This document shows positions 18,299 to 27,556 of a stretch of 64,000 nucleotides of DNA, one piece after another (position 1 is the first letter of the stretch; each line of letters starts with the position of its first letter). The DNA is from JAJRRS01 sp965230275. GTDB lineage: Bacteria > Planctomycetota > Phycisphaerae > Phycisphaerales > Phycisphaeraceae. A program made the translations under genes and the position numbers. Below the pieces are notes generated by a model. It was given only the letters and a program-made list of their open reading frames with translations, made no database searches and was not told the origin of the DNA. Location of the stretch: assembly GCA_965230275.1 (NCBI GenBank), contig CBDDKO010000002.1, positions 1,302,001-1,366,000 on the forward strand, given 5' to 3'.

Positions 18299-19315
18299 TC
18301 AGTCTATCGTTGCATCGTCGCGACTATCGTCGGCCAAGTGGATATCGACGACCACCGGCAGGTGATCCGAAAGGTCGCTATCCGGCACATGAACCGATTC
18401 GATCAGAAAGGGCCTTTTCACCCACACCCAGTCGATCGTCCGCTCCGGTTCCCACGAAGGGAACGTCGGTGCATACACATGGGATTGATCGCCTGCGGGT
18501 GCTGTAGGAGATGCCACGTAGCCAGCCACATCCCGGAGTGTGCTTGTCCCGGTCGTACCATCTGAGGTGACGCGCGCACCGGGCAGGCCGGGCAGGGTCG
18601 AGTTCAGGTCGCCTGCGATCACCGTGGGCATGTCCGGCGGCTTCAGCCCGGCCAGGATTGCCTTAGCCGAGTTGACTCGGAACGACTCATCACCCCTGGT
18701 TTCCAGGTGCGCCCCGACGACACGGAAACGGTCGCCCTGCTCCGTCTCGATCACACACGCCGCCGCCCTTTTCTTCCCGGCCAACATGGTTTCCAAGGCC
18801 GCGTATCCGGGCAGATCGATCACATATGCCTCAACGATCGGGTACCGGCTCAGTATGGCGTTGCCAAAACGGAGTGCCGCGAACGGGACGGCCGAATCGA
18901 TGTTGCGCTGTTCGGCCCTGTAGCGGTAGCCTGCCGCGCGGGCGATCCGTTCGGCCTGATTCTCATGACCACTCCACACGGCTGAATAGTCGACCTCGTT
19001 CAACACGACGACGTCGGCATCCTGTGCTTTCAAAAAGTCAGCGATCGCGTCGAGATGATTGTGGCGTGTCGCCGCATCGGTCCAGTTAGAATCGCCCGTG
19101 CCCCGGCCGTGTGCGATGTTGTAGGCGATGATGCGGAGCGTTTGACGTGTGGGATCACCCTTCACTTCGCCCGCAGGCAGTTCGATGACGCGCACCGCCC
19201 TTGACGGCGCTAAGGCTCGGTTCAGCGTGAACCACCCAAGGATCAACACCAGCACACCGGCCACGATCCATATCGGTGCCAGCCGCATGGTGAAGTAACG
19301 CTTGATCCACATCAT
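18299..19315 (-). CDS. Membrane-anchored endonuclease/exonuclease/phosphatase (EEP) family protein
   Basis: 338 residues. An N-terminal membrane anchor (about 11-30, LAPIWIVAGVLVLILGWFTL) precedes an EEP domain. The family's metal and catalytic motifs are in order: IIAYNIAHGRG (Asn), VVLNEVDYSAVWSGHENQAE (Glu), VVGAHLETRGDESF (His), VIAGDLNSTLPG (Asp-x-Asn), IDWVWVK and the closing DLSDHLPVVVDI (Ser-Asp-His). It is a Mg2+ phosphodiesterase; anchored members act on the outer side of the inner membrane, on lipids, inositol phosphates or nucleic acid. It precedes the PLD-like gene on the same strand with a 6-bp gap, so the two phosphodiesterases may form one operon. Confidence 0.9.
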   Translation of the reverse strand: MMWIKRYFTMRLAPIWIVAGVLVLILGWFTLNRALAPSRAVRVIELPAGEVKGDPTRQTLRIIAYNIAHGRGTGDSNWTDAATRHNHLDAIADFLKAQDADVVVLNEVDYSAVWSGHENQAERIARAAGYRYRAEQRNIDSAVPFAALRFGNAILSRYPIVEAYVIDLPGYAALETMLAGKKRAAACVIETEQGDRFRVVGAHLETRGDESFRVNSAKAILAGLKPPDMPTVIAGDLNSTLPGLPGARVTSDGTTGTSTLRDVAGYVASPTAPAGDQSHVYAPTFPSWEPERTIDWVWVKRPFLIESVHVPDSDLSDHLPVVVDIHLADDSRDDATID

Positions 19316-19381
19316 TTATACTTACGAACATACACAATCACATGTTCGATTCACCCGCACAGCCCTATGATCTCGTTGCGG

Positions 19382-22192
19382 TCAGCGCAGCCCCGTGCCC
19401 GACACGCCGGACTTGAGCTTGAAGTCAATGTCATCGTGCAGACGCATTGCCTGGATCCGCTGGTCTTCGGTCATCAGTGCGTCGATCTCCTTGCAGCGTT
19501 TGTCGGCCTGCCGTTTGATGGAACTGCTGTCTTTGGCGGCTGATCGCATCCAGGCATACGCCATCGGGAGGCTGATAGTGGCGCCGCGTCCTTGTTCGTA
19601 GCGTTCAGCCAGTGCGTATTTAGCTTGGGTGATCCCGGCTTCTGCGGCTTTGGTGTACCAGGCCGTGGATGCTTCCGGGTCCTCTTCCACACCCAGGCCC
19701 TCGTCGTAGAGCACGGCAAGTTGATAAAACGCCCCGACAAAGTCTTTCTCCGCTGCCATGCGATACCACTTCAAGGCTTCGGTGTAGTCGGTTACGCCAG
19801 CGCGGCCGGAATGATAGTACTCACCGATCATGTATTGTGCTTGGGCGTGGCCGAGGTCGGCGGCCCGGTGATACCATTGCAACGCTTCGGCCGGGTCTCG
19901 CTTGCCTCTGAATCCGTTTTCGTAAATATAGCCGATCATGTAGATCGCGAAGGAATGCTCCTGCACCGCCGCTTTCTTGAGCCACATCATGGCGGTATCA
20001 GCATTGCGTTTCACGCCATCGCCATCGTAATACATACAGCCGAGATAGTACTGGGCATCCATATGCCCCTGTTTGGCGGCGTAGCGGAACCACAATACGG
20101 CCTGGGTCGGGTCTTTGGACACCCCATTACCTTGCATGTACATCACACCGAGGATGTATTGTGAAGCCCCGTCGCCGTTGAGTGCGGCCTGACGGACCTT
20201 GCTTGCGGCGGCGTCCGGAGTCCCCGCCCCGGTGACGTGGTCCATGAGCAATACCCCGGACATACGCTGACCTTCCGGGTCGCCCTGATCGGCAGACATC
20301 TGGAACCATTTTTTCGCCACTTCGATGTCTTTGGTAACCGACTCCCCATGGAAGTACAGCCAGCCCAGTTGGTTTTGCGCGATCGGGTCACCCTGCTCAG
20401 CCGATTGGGTCAATCTCTCGACCCCCTCGGCATGCGTCTGCATCGGATCGTCACCGCCCACACCCATGATGCCCAGAATGGTCCGGGCCTCCGAACTGCC
20501 TTGCGCCTCGGCCAGGCGGAGCCAACGCGCGGCCTCGGCCAGGTTGACCGCGCCGCCTTCTCCATACTGATACATGCAGGCGAGTTGGACCTGGGCGTTG
20601 AGGTCGCCCTGCCTCGCTGCGAGCCGAAGCCACCTGCGGGCTTCCTGCTGATCTTTTGGCACACCCACCCCGTAGCGATACATGTCAGCGACCTCGAATT
20701 GGCCGCGTGGATCGCCCCGGTCGGCGACGGCCCGAAGCAACCGCATCGCCTCAACGGGGTCCACGGGGACGCCCGTGCCTAACCGGTAAGCCCGGCCCAT
20801 TGTGTACTGCGCTTCGTGGTGGCCTAGTTCGGCCGCAGACTTAAACAGCTGAATAGCTGCGTTTTCATCCATCGGCACCCCAGAACCTTCAAGATGTAGT
20901 AGGCCCAGGGTGTAGCGGGCCTCCGGATAATCCTGGTCCGAAGCCAGACGCAGCCACTTGGCCGCCTCTTTAGGGTCGACGCGAACGCCCACACCCTGGA
21001 GGTAGCAGTGCGCAATGTTGTACTGGGCCATCGCCAGCCCCTGCTCCGCCGATAGTCGAAACAGCCTCATCGCTTCTTCGAGATTCTTCTCCACCCCGTC
21101 GCCCGCTTCGTACAGGGCGGCCAGGTCATTCTGAGCGTAGGGGTGCCCCAACTCGGCGGCGGTACGGAGCCAACGGCGTTGCTCGTCTGGATTAGCCTCT
21201 ACCCCCTCACCATTGAGGTACATCCCCGAGATCATGTATGCGGCCGGGGCGTACTCGGCGTCGGCGGCAAGGACGAACCATCGCAGCGCCTGGCGGTAGT
21301 CCTGCTTAACACCCTCGCCGATGTAGTAAAACTGACCCATCATCGACTGCGCCTCGGCATAGCCTTGGTCGGCCGCGAGCCGGCACCAGGTCACCGCGGA
21401 CGCGACGTCCTTGGGTACGCCCAGCCCGTCGTAGTAGGCGACCGCCAAGGCGTGCTGCGCGGCCGGGAACTGCTGGGCCGCCGCCAGGCGGTACCACTTC
21501 ACCGCTTTGTCATGGTCCTGCGGCAGACCGATCTCCGGCCAATCAAACGTCTCGATCAGCCCGAGGTAGTACTGCGCAGTCGCGTGCTGCTGATCCGCCG
21601 CGCGTGTGAAGTAACGGACGGCCCGCTGCGCATCCGGCCGAACCCCTTGGCCGGTCAGGTGCAGGTACCCCATATTGGTCAACGCCAGTACGTCGTCCTG
21701 CTGGGCCGCCAAACGGTACCACTTCACCGCCTCAGCCAGGTCCAACTCGACCCCGAGCCCGTCCTGGTATAGCGATCCAAGGTAGCTCTGCGCCGCCGCG
21801 TAATTTTGATCCGCTGAGGCGCGGAAGTACGAGGCCGCCTTGGTGTAATCGATCTCCATGCCCCAACCCTGGGCATAGGCACACCCCAACAGGTACCGCG
21901 CTTCGGCATGATCCTGCTCGGCCGCCTGCTTGAATAAGTCCAGTGCCTTGGGGATATCCGCGACCACCCGCTCACCGGCCAGGTAGTCCAATGCCAATGC
22001 AACCTGTGCCTCTGCGTCCCCGGCCTCGGCACGCCGGGTCAGAGAACTGACAGACTCCCTATCAGTCTGACCCGGCAAGGCGGGATCAATCGGTGTGGGA
22101 ATCTGACCGATCGTCACGCTTGCCACACTCAGGGTGCAAAACAGCATGATCCCGACGCGGATCATCAACCAAAAACGGCCATACCCAAGCAT
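19382..22192 (-). CDS. Secreted giant Sel1-like repeat protein
   Basis: 936 residues from ATG 22192, preceded by an AGGGGG ribosome-binding site with 6 bp spacing; a GTG seven codons earlier is less likely. A signal peptide (about 5-30) is followed by some two dozen Sel1-like repeats of about 36 residues that cover almost the whole protein. The unit is AAxWYRLAADQGxAxAQYxLGxxYxxGxGVxxDxxEA. Sel1 repeats are helical scaffolds for protein-protein contacts; the predicted location is the periplasm or surface. The C-terminal 60 residues (DSSSIKRQADKRCKEIDALM) are the ordinary capping region of Sel1 proteins. No enzymatic domain is present. Confidence 0.92.
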   Translation of the reverse strand: MLGYGRFWLMIRVGIMLFCTLSVASVTIGQIPTPIDPALPGQTDRESVSSLTRRAEAGDAEAQVALALDYLAGERVVADIPKALDLFKQAAEQDHAEARYLLGCAYAQGWGMEIDYTKAASYFRASADQNYAAAQSYLGSLYQDGLGVELDLAEAVKWYRLAAQQDDVLALTNMGYLHLTGQGVRPDAQRAVRYFTRAADQQHATAQYYLGLIETFDWPEIGLPQDHDKAVKWYRLAAAQQFPAAQHALAVAYYDGLGVPKDVASAVTWCRLAADQGYAEAQSMMGQFYYIGEGVKQDYRQALRWFVLAADAEYAPAAYMISGMYLNGEGVEANPDEQRRWLRTAAELGHPYAQNDLAALYEAGDGVEKNLEEAMRLFRLSAEQGLAMAQYNIAHCYLQGVGVRVDPKEAAKWLRLASDQDYPEARYTLGLLHLEGSGVPMDENAAIQLFKSAAELGHHEAQYTMGRAYRLGTGVPVDPVEAMRLLRAVADRGDPRGQFEVADMYRYGVGVPKDQQEARRWLRLAARQGDLNAQVQLACMYQYGEGGAVNLAEAARWLRLAEAQGSSEARTILGIMGVGGDDPMQTHAEGVERLTQSAEQGDPIAQNQLGWLYFHGESVTKDIEVAKKWFQMSADQGDPEGQRMSGVLLMDHVTGAGTPDAAASKVRQAALNGDGASQYILGVMYMQGNGVSKDPTQAVLWFRYAAKQGHMDAQYYLGCMYYDGDGVKRNADTAMMWLKKAAVQEHSFAIYMIGYIYENGFRGKRDPAEALQWYHRAADLGHAQAQYMIGEYYHSGRAGVTDYTEALKWYRMAAEKDFVGAFYQLAVLYDEGLGVEEDPEASTAWYTKAAEAGITQAKYALAERYEQGRGATISLPMAYAWMRSAAKDSSSIKRQADKRCKEIDALMTEDQRIQAMRLHDDIDFKLKSGVSGTGLR

Positions 22193-22301
22193 GAACGGCC
22201 CCCTATGGGTCACGGATTACTGCCGATACATCCTCCATCAATCCGAGCACAAATACAAGTGCTGGCAATCCCTTTTACGATTGTTCAGGGTTATGGGACA
22301 G

Positions 22302-22327
22302 AAAAAAACGCGCCCGGTTGGGCGCGT
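22302..22327 (-). terminator. Rho-independent terminator of ugd
   Basis: Read on the minus strand, the RNA forms ACGCGCCC-AACC-GGGCGCGU, an 8-bp GC-rich stem with a 4-nt loop, followed directly by a run of seven U (plus-strand A tract 22302-22308). It lies 42 bp after the ugd stop codon. Confidence 0.9.
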
Positions 22328-22368
22328 GTGTGATGGTTGTTGTCAAGCGCTTGAAACGGGTCCGATGC

Positions 22369-23745
22369 TTAGCCCTGCTTCACGGTTTCCGGCACGACCG
22401 GGTCGCGGCCGACGCTGTGGTAGGTGAAGCCGGCCTCTTGCATTAGTTCCAGGCGGTAGAGGTTGCGGCCGTCGAAGATGACGGGGCTGACCAGGCCGGC
22501 CTTGACGGCGTCGAAGTCCGGGTACTTGAACTCATCCCAGTCGGTGCAGATCACCAGGGCGTCGGCACCCTGCACGGCGCTGACAGCGTCGGCGGCATAG
22601 TTGATCTTGTCGGCGAGCACCTCGCGGCAGGTTTCTTCAGCCACCGGATCGTACGCGATCACTTCCGCGCCGCGGCTCAGCAGGTGCTGCATCAAAGTGA
22701 TCGACGGGGCCTCGCGGACGTCGTCGGTGCCGGGCTTGAACGCGATGCCCCAGACGGCGATCTTCTTGCCGCTTATGCCCCCGGCTTCGTTGAAGTGCTT
22801 GTCGATCTTGGCCATGAAGGCGTCGCGCTGTGCCTGGTTGACTTCGTGTACCGCCTCGAGCAGCTTCGCGGGGGTTTCGCTGAGCTGGCCCATGGAGATG
22901 CACGCGAGCACGTCCTTGGGGAAGCACGACCCGCCGTAGCCCAGGCCGGGGTAGAGGAACTGGTTGCCGATGCGCTTGTCCGAGCACATGCCTCGGCGGA
23001 CCTCGTCGACATCCGCGCCGTAGGATTCGCAGAGGTTGGCGATCTCGTTGATGAAGGAGATCTTGGTGGCGAGCATGGCGTTACTGGCATACTTAACCAT
23101 CTCGGCGCTAGGCACGTCCATGACAAAGATGGGGTTGCCCTGGCGGACGAACGGTTCGTAGAGGTCGCGCATCCGGTCGCCCGTGCCCTTGTCGTGGACG
23201 CCGATGACGACGCGGTCGGGCTTGTTGAAGTCGTTGATGGCGGCGCCTTCTTTGAGAAACTCGGGGTTGGACGCCATGTGGAAGGGCTTGCTGGTCTGGG
23301 ACGCGATCGCGGCGCGGACCTTCTCGTTGGTGCCGACCGGGACGGTGGACTTGACGACAATGATCTTAGCCCGGCGGTCATCGACATCGCCGCCGGTCGT
23401 GCCAGGGGCGGCCTCGATGGCTCGGCCGACGTCTTCCGCGGCGCCGAGGACGTACTTCAGGTCGGCGTGGCCCTTCTCGTCGCTGGGCGTGCCGACGCAG
23501 ATGAAGATGATCTCGGCGGACTGGTAGGCCTGGACCTTGTCGACGGTGAAGGTCAGCCGTCCGGCGGCGGCGTTGCGCTGGATCAGTTCGTCGAGCCCGG
23601 GCTCGTAGATCGGGCTGATCCCCTGGTTCAGCTTGTCAATCTTGGTCTGGTCCACATCCAGGCAGATCACATCATTGCCTGTGTTGGACAGGCAGGTGCC
23701 TGTGACCAATCCGACATAACCCGTTCCGACCATCGTGATACGCAT
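22369..23745 (-). CDS. ugd: UDP-glucose 6-dehydrogenase
   Basis: 458 residues, typical length. It oxidises UDP-glucose to UDP-glucuronate with two NAD+ in the cytoplasm, feeding exopolysaccharide, capsule or lipid decoration. The NAD-binding start is MRITMVGTGYVGLVTG with Asp in CLDVDQTK; the catalytic Cys274 is in GLGYGGSCFPKDVLA; the sugar-binding C-terminal domain contains VWGIAFKPGTDDVREAPS. The central helical domain includes the conserved NPEFLKEG and KYASNAMLATKISFINE segments. It is monocistronic, with its own terminator downstream. Confidence 0.97.
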   Translation of the reverse strand: MRITMVGTGYVGLVTGTCLSNTGNDVICLDVDQTKIDKLNQGISPIYEPGLDELIQRNAAAGRLTFTVDKVQAYQSAEIIFICVGTPSDEKGHADLKYVLGAAEDVGRAIEAAPGTTGGDVDDRRAKIIVVKSTVPVGTNEKVRAAIASQTSKPFHMASNPEFLKEGAAINDFNKPDRVVIGVHDKGTGDRMRDLYEPFVRQGNPIFVMDVPSAEMVKYASNAMLATKISFINEIANLCESYGADVDEVRRGMCSDKRIGNQFLYPGLGYGGSCFPKDVLACISMGQLSETPAKLLEAVHEVNQAQRDAFMAKIDKHFNEAGGISGKKIAVWGIAFKPGTDDVREAPSITLMQHLLSRGAEVIAYDPVAEETCREVLADKINYAADAVSAVQGADALVICTDWDEFKYPDFDAVKAGLVSPVIFDGRNLYRLELMQEAGFTYHSVGRDPVVPETVKQG

Positions 23746-24062
23746 CTTGATATACCTTGCAGTTTTATACGGTTAGGACATCCCGCCTAAAAAAGGCCGT
23801 GGATATGCCGATTATCGACCAGAATCAGGGCGGAGTATAACCTGATCTTCCGAGCTTGTCCTTTTGCCGCATGTGCCCGGGGTGGGGTTATAAGATCGGC
23901 GAAACCCGATAATTGTGTCAGATTGACCAAGTGCGTTTGAATCTGATGTGTATGGGTCACTATAGTGTCCACCCGAGGTCCGCTGATGGGCGGGCCCACC
24001 GATACGGCCGGGGACCGCCCGCGATGCGGGCCGGCGACTGACTACCCAAACACGGAACCGAC
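23746..24062 (+). promoter_or_regulatory. Intergenic region with possible nirA promoter and leader hairpin
   Basis: 317 bp between ugd and the divergent nitrite reductase gene, no gene seen. A possible sigma70-type promoter toward nirA is TTGAAT (23937-23942) and TATAGT (23961-23966) with an 18-bp spacer. The resulting leader of about 90 nt contains the hairpin GCCCGC-GAT-GCGGGC (24017-24031) inside a longer GC-rich pairing. No known riboswitch consensus was recognised, and the ribosome-binding site of nirA is weak. Confidence 0.4.
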
Positions 24063-25697
24063 ATGCCACCTGTCAATAAAGCTGAAGAAGTCAAGGAAGC
24101 CAAGGACGGTTACGACGTCCTCAAGGACATCATGCACTACGCGGAGCAAGGCGACTTCTCCGCCATCGACGCGGACGACCTGAGCACACGCTTCAAGTGG
24201 TTCGGTGCTTACCAGCAGAAGCCCAACACCGGCCACTTCATGCTCCGGATCAAGATCCCCGGCGGGCAACTCACCCCCCACCAGCTCAAGACCGTCTCAG
24301 AGCTCGTGGACAAATACGCACGCGGCTTCGGCGACATCACCACCCGCCAGACCATCCAGATGCACTGGCTGACCATCGCCGACCTCAAGCCGATCTTCGA
24401 GACGCTCTGGGACCTGGGCATGACCAGCCAGTTCGCCTGCGGCGACGTGCCGCGCAACATCGTCTGCTGCCCGTTGGCCGGCGTGCTCGAAGACGAAATT
24501 ATCGATTCGTCGCAGCACGCGCGTGATATCGAGCAAGCCTTTATCGACAGAGGCAAGGAGTTCTCCAACCTGCCGCGTAAGTTCAAGCCGTCCATCGGCG
24601 GCTGTAAGCTGCACTGCCATCAACCTCAGATCAACTGCTACGGGTTCTACGGCGTCAAACGCCCCACCGGCGAGGTCGGCTACGGCCTGCTCGTCGGCGG
24701 CGGGCTGTCATCCACGCCCCACTTCGGCCAGCCGATGCGCGTGTTCGTCAAGCCCGAGCAGGTCGTCGATGTCTCATTGGCTATCGCCACCGTCTTCCGT
24801 GACCAGGGGTACCGCGAGAAGCGCACGCGCGCCCGGCTGAAGTTCCTCGTCGCAGATAAGGGCTGGGAGTGGATGCGCGATGAGATCGAGAAGGTGCTTG
24901 GCTACCAGCTCGAGCACGACGACACGCTGCAAAACCCCCCCGCCATCCACACCGACCACCTCGGCACGGGCAAGCAGAAGGACGGCAACTACTACGTCGG
25001 TGTCGCGATCAGTCGTGGGCGATGGACCGCGAAGAACATGGCGGATGTGGCGGAGCTGACCGAGAAGTACGCCACCGGCGAGAAGCGCATCCGCACGACC
25101 AGCAAGCAGAACGTCATCCTGCTGGATATCCCCGAAGCCAACCTCGCCACGGTCGAGAAGGAACTGGCCGACCGGGGCCTGCCAACCGAGACGCATTCGC
25201 TGCGTGGCAGCCTGATTTCGTGCACGGGCAGCGAGTTCTGCAACCTGGCGGTCGTCGAGACCAAGCACCGGGCCGGCCGAGTCCTGAACTGGCTGGAACA
25301 GAACGTGGAAGTCGACTTCCCGCTGTTCATCAGCTTCACGGGTTGCCCGAACGCCTGCGCGCAGTACCAGATCGCCGACATCGGCCTGACCGGCATCCCG
25401 GTGGTGCTGCGTGACCAGAAGGGCCCGGACGGCAAGCCGAAGAAGATCGACGGCTACAAGGTGCTGCTCGGCGCGGGGCTCGGGCTTGAGCCGAAGTTCA
25501 ACGAGCTGATCGCCAAGAAGGTCCCGGGCGACCTGATCCACCTGTCGATCAAGAGCCTGATCGAGGCGTTCAAGGCCGAGCGCGTCGATGAAGACGACAC
25601 GTTCCAGAGCTGGGTCACCCGCAGCGAGCCGGAGTACCTGCAGAAGCTGATCGTCGAGCCGACCGAGGCCGAGGACGCGGTGATGCTGTCGGCGTAA
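24063..25697 (+). CDS. nirA: Ferredoxin-type nitrite (or sulfite) reductase, sirohaem protein
   Basis: 544 residues. It performs six-electron reduction of nitrite to ammonium (or sulfite to sulfide) with sirohaem and a [4Fe-4S] cluster, electrons coming from ferredoxin. The cluster Cys are visible as Cys387-x5-Cys393 (SCTGSEFC) and Cys428-x3-Cys432 (GCPNAC). Two ferredoxin-like half domains (MLRIKIPGGQLTPHQL and YYVGVAISRGRW) are in the usual duplicate arrangement. Length and N-terminus are closer to plant/cyanobacterial NirA than to CysI, but substrate cannot be decided without comparing active-site Arg/Lys residues. No nitrate reductase or transporter lies in the window. Confidence 0.88.
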   Translation: MPPVNKAEEVKEAKDGYDVLKDIMHYAEQGDFSAIDADDLSTRFKWFGAYQQKPNTGHFMLRIKIPGGQLTPHQLKTVSELVDKYARGFGDITTRQTIQMHWLTIADLKPIFETLWDLGMTSQFACGDVPRNIVCCPLAGVLEDEIIDSSQHARDIEQAFIDRGKEFSNLPRKFKPSIGGCKLHCHQPQINCYGFYGVKRPTGEVGYGLLVGGGLSSTPHFGQPMRVFVKPEQVVDVSLAIATVFRDQGYREKRTRARLKFLVADKGWEWMRDEIEKVLGYQLEHDDTLQNPPAIHTDHLGTGKQKDGNYYVGVAISRGRWTAKNMADVAELTEKYATGEKRIRTTSKQNVILLDIPEANLATVEKELADRGLPTETHSLRGSLISCTGSEFCNLAVVETKHRAGRVLNWLEQNVEVDFPLFISFTGCPNACAQYQIADIGLTGIPVVLRDQKGPDGKPKKIDGYKVLLGAGLGLEPKFNELIAKKVPGDLIHLSIKSLIEAFKAERVDEDDTFQSWVTRSEPEYLQKLIVEPTEAEDAVMLSA

Positions 25698-25713
25698 GAC
25701 GGACTGCACTCCT

Positions 25714-25899
25714 CTAAGAAAAATACTCCTCGTTGAGCTCAAGACGGTAACGCACCCCGTCGTTGTCTTGCAGCGCGTCTACTAGCGCAGCTTCATCGGC
25801 CTGACCGAGCACCAATTCATTCACTCGATGCACGGCGTGGATATCGCCAAGTGCTACGATCCTGATGTTGAAATCAACCATGATGGGCTCCATACGCAA
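25714..25899 (-). pseudogene. Possible remnant of a GNAT acetyltransferase N-terminus
   Basis: A 61-codon frame starting at 25899 reads VDFNIRIVALGDIHAVHRVN and then ELVLGQADEAALVDAL. This resembles the first 40 residues of YhbS-type GNATs (IR..T..D..AI..V...AFG...E..LVD.LR). The similarity stops at about residue 45; the last residues (VRYRLELNEEYFS) are unrelated and the frame ends 16 bp from the nirA stop, so no acetyl-CoA binding motif is present. It is either a truncated gene or an independent small protein; the call rests on visual similarity only. Confidence 0.4.
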
Positions 25900-26031
25900 T
25901 ACTGACGAGGCCTGTTGTTAACCTTGTTAAACCAAATAATTTCCAGCCCAGCTGCTTCGAAATTCCTATATCTGCGCCTGCTCGCGAAGTATGATGAAGT
26001 GTATCAGTACACCCACTCCGGAGGATACGAC

Positions 26032-27546
26032 ATGAGTATGCGTACGCTATTCACGACTGTTCTGTGCCTGCTGATTGCCCCGGTGATCGCGGCGGGCCAA
26101 TCTCCGCCGGACCCGGACTATGTGCGTGGCACGGTCTATCCCAGCTACGCCGACTTCAAGGCTGACCTGAACGGCATCGCCGCCATGCCCGCGGGCGCGT
26201 CACGGGACGCTGCGATGGACAGCTTCTTCAGCACGCTGCAGGCGGCCGGCCAGGTGCCTTATGCCCAGGGCAACCAGATGGCCTTTCTTTATCGAGGCAG
26301 CGCGACCAGCGTCGCGTTCCCGGGCGATCACACCGGCTGGAGCCCTTCATCCGGCTCAGCAACCGCCACACGCTTAGGTAGCACCGATGTCTGGATCAAG
26401 GAACTCACATTCCCCACCGACGCACGGATCGACTACAAGGTGGTCCGCAACGGGAGCTGGATTCTTGACCCTCGTAATCCGCTGCAGATGTGGGGCGGCT
26501 TCGGGCCAAACAACGAGCTGCGCATGCCGGACTACGTCTTTGCGCAGGAAACCGTACGGCACCCCGGCGTCCCGACGGGAAGCCTGACGCCCAACATCCG
26601 CACCACCAGCACGAACCTCGGCTACGACGTGAATTACCGCGTCTACACACCCGCCGGTTACGACGCCAACACGCTGCACAACCTCCCGGTCATCTACATC
26701 ACCGACGGGCACGAGTTCGCAGCAGACCATCTCGGCTCGGTCGTAGTGACGCTCGATAACATTATCCATTCCGGTGAGCTGAATCCCACGATCGCCGTGT
26801 TCATCGATCCGCGCGACCCTGTCACCGGTGCCAATCGGCGCGGCAGCGAATACACCGGCAACATCAACTACTCTCGTTTCGTCGCCGACGAACTGGTCGC
26901 AGATATTGATTCGGCGTACCGCACCAACCCCACCCCCACCGGCCGGACGATCCTCGGCACGTCTTTGGGCGGCGTGAACAGCGCGTACTTCGGGCTCACC
27001 CAATACGACACCTTTGAGAATATCGCACCGCTCTCGCCTTCCAACTTCACCAGCATCTATAACTACTTCGGCATCTACAACCTTCAGAACGAACTGGACT
27101 TCTTCCTGACACACGGCACGATCGGGGACGGCAACGGCGGGCCCAACCTCTACAGCGTCCTGGCCTCCAACGGCTACAACGTGACGCGCAAAACCGTCAA
27201 CGAGAGTCACTCGTGGGGCAACTGGCGCGGACAGATCAAGGACATCCTTACGAACCTGATCGGCGCTCCGCTGCCGGGCGATCTGGACTTCGACGGCTTC
27301 GTCGGACTCGATGACCTGGACCTGATCCTCGACAACTGGAACCAATCCGTCTCCGCCGGCGACACATTTCTCGGTGATCCCTCCGGCGACGGATTCGTCG
27401 GGCTCGACGACCTGGACATCCTGCTGAACAACTGGAACGCCGCCACCCCGCCGACACATCAGGGGGCCGCCACGATCCCCGAGCCGGCCACGGGCCTGCT
27501 GAGCATGGCCACACTCGGCGTGTTGGTTTTAAGACGCTGGGTTTAA
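26032..27546 (+). CDS. Secreted esterase (E-set + Esterase D-like alpha/beta hydrolase) with dockerin doublet and PEP-CTERM tail
   Basis: 504 residues. The start at 26032 is fixed by a GGAGG box (26020-26024), 7 bp upstream, and a following signal peptide (MRTLFTTVLCLLIAPVIAAG). An E-set/CBM48-like fold (about 80-165, FPGDHTGWSPSS to YKVVRNGSWILDPRN) precedes an enterochelin-esterase/Esterase D-type hydrolase (about 185-400). Its nucleophile elbow is GTSLGGVNSA and the likely catalytic His is in ESHSWGNWR. The dockerin-like doublet follows (GDLDFDGFVGLDDLDLILDN and DPSGDGFVGLDDLDILLNNW), then IPEPATGLLSMATLG and a basic LRRWV end (PEP-CTERM). It probably cleaves acyl or feruloyl esters outside the cell. 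Confidence 0.92.
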   Translation: MSMRTLFTTVLCLLIAPVIAAGQSPPDPDYVRGTVYPSYADFKADLNGIAAMPAGASRDAAMDSFFSTLQAAGQVPYAQGNQMAFLYRGSATSVAFPGDHTGWSPSSGSATATRLGSTDVWIKELTFPTDARIDYKVVRNGSWILDPRNPLQMWGGFGPNNELRMPDYVFAQETVRHPGVPTGSLTPNIRTTSTNLGYDVNYRVYTPAGYDANTLHNLPVIYITDGHEFAADHLGSVVVTLDNIIHSGELNPTIAVFIDPRDPVTGANRRGSEYTGNINYSRFVADELVADIDSAYRTNPTPTGRTILGTSLGGVNSAYFGLTQYDTFENIAPLSPSNFTSIYNYFGIYNLQNELDFFLTHGTIGDGNGGPNLYSVLASNGYNVTRKTVNESHSWGNWRGQIKDILTNLIGAPLPGDLDFDGFVGLDDLDLILDNWNQSVSAGDTFLGDPSGDGFVGLDDLDILLNNWNAATPPTHQGAATIPEPATGLLSMATLGVLVLRRWV

Positions 27547-27556
27547 CGAGACAGGT

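Noticed and set aside
23967..24062. Riboswitch in the nirA leader
   Set aside because: Only a GC-rich hairpin is visible; no conserved core of a known class could be matched.
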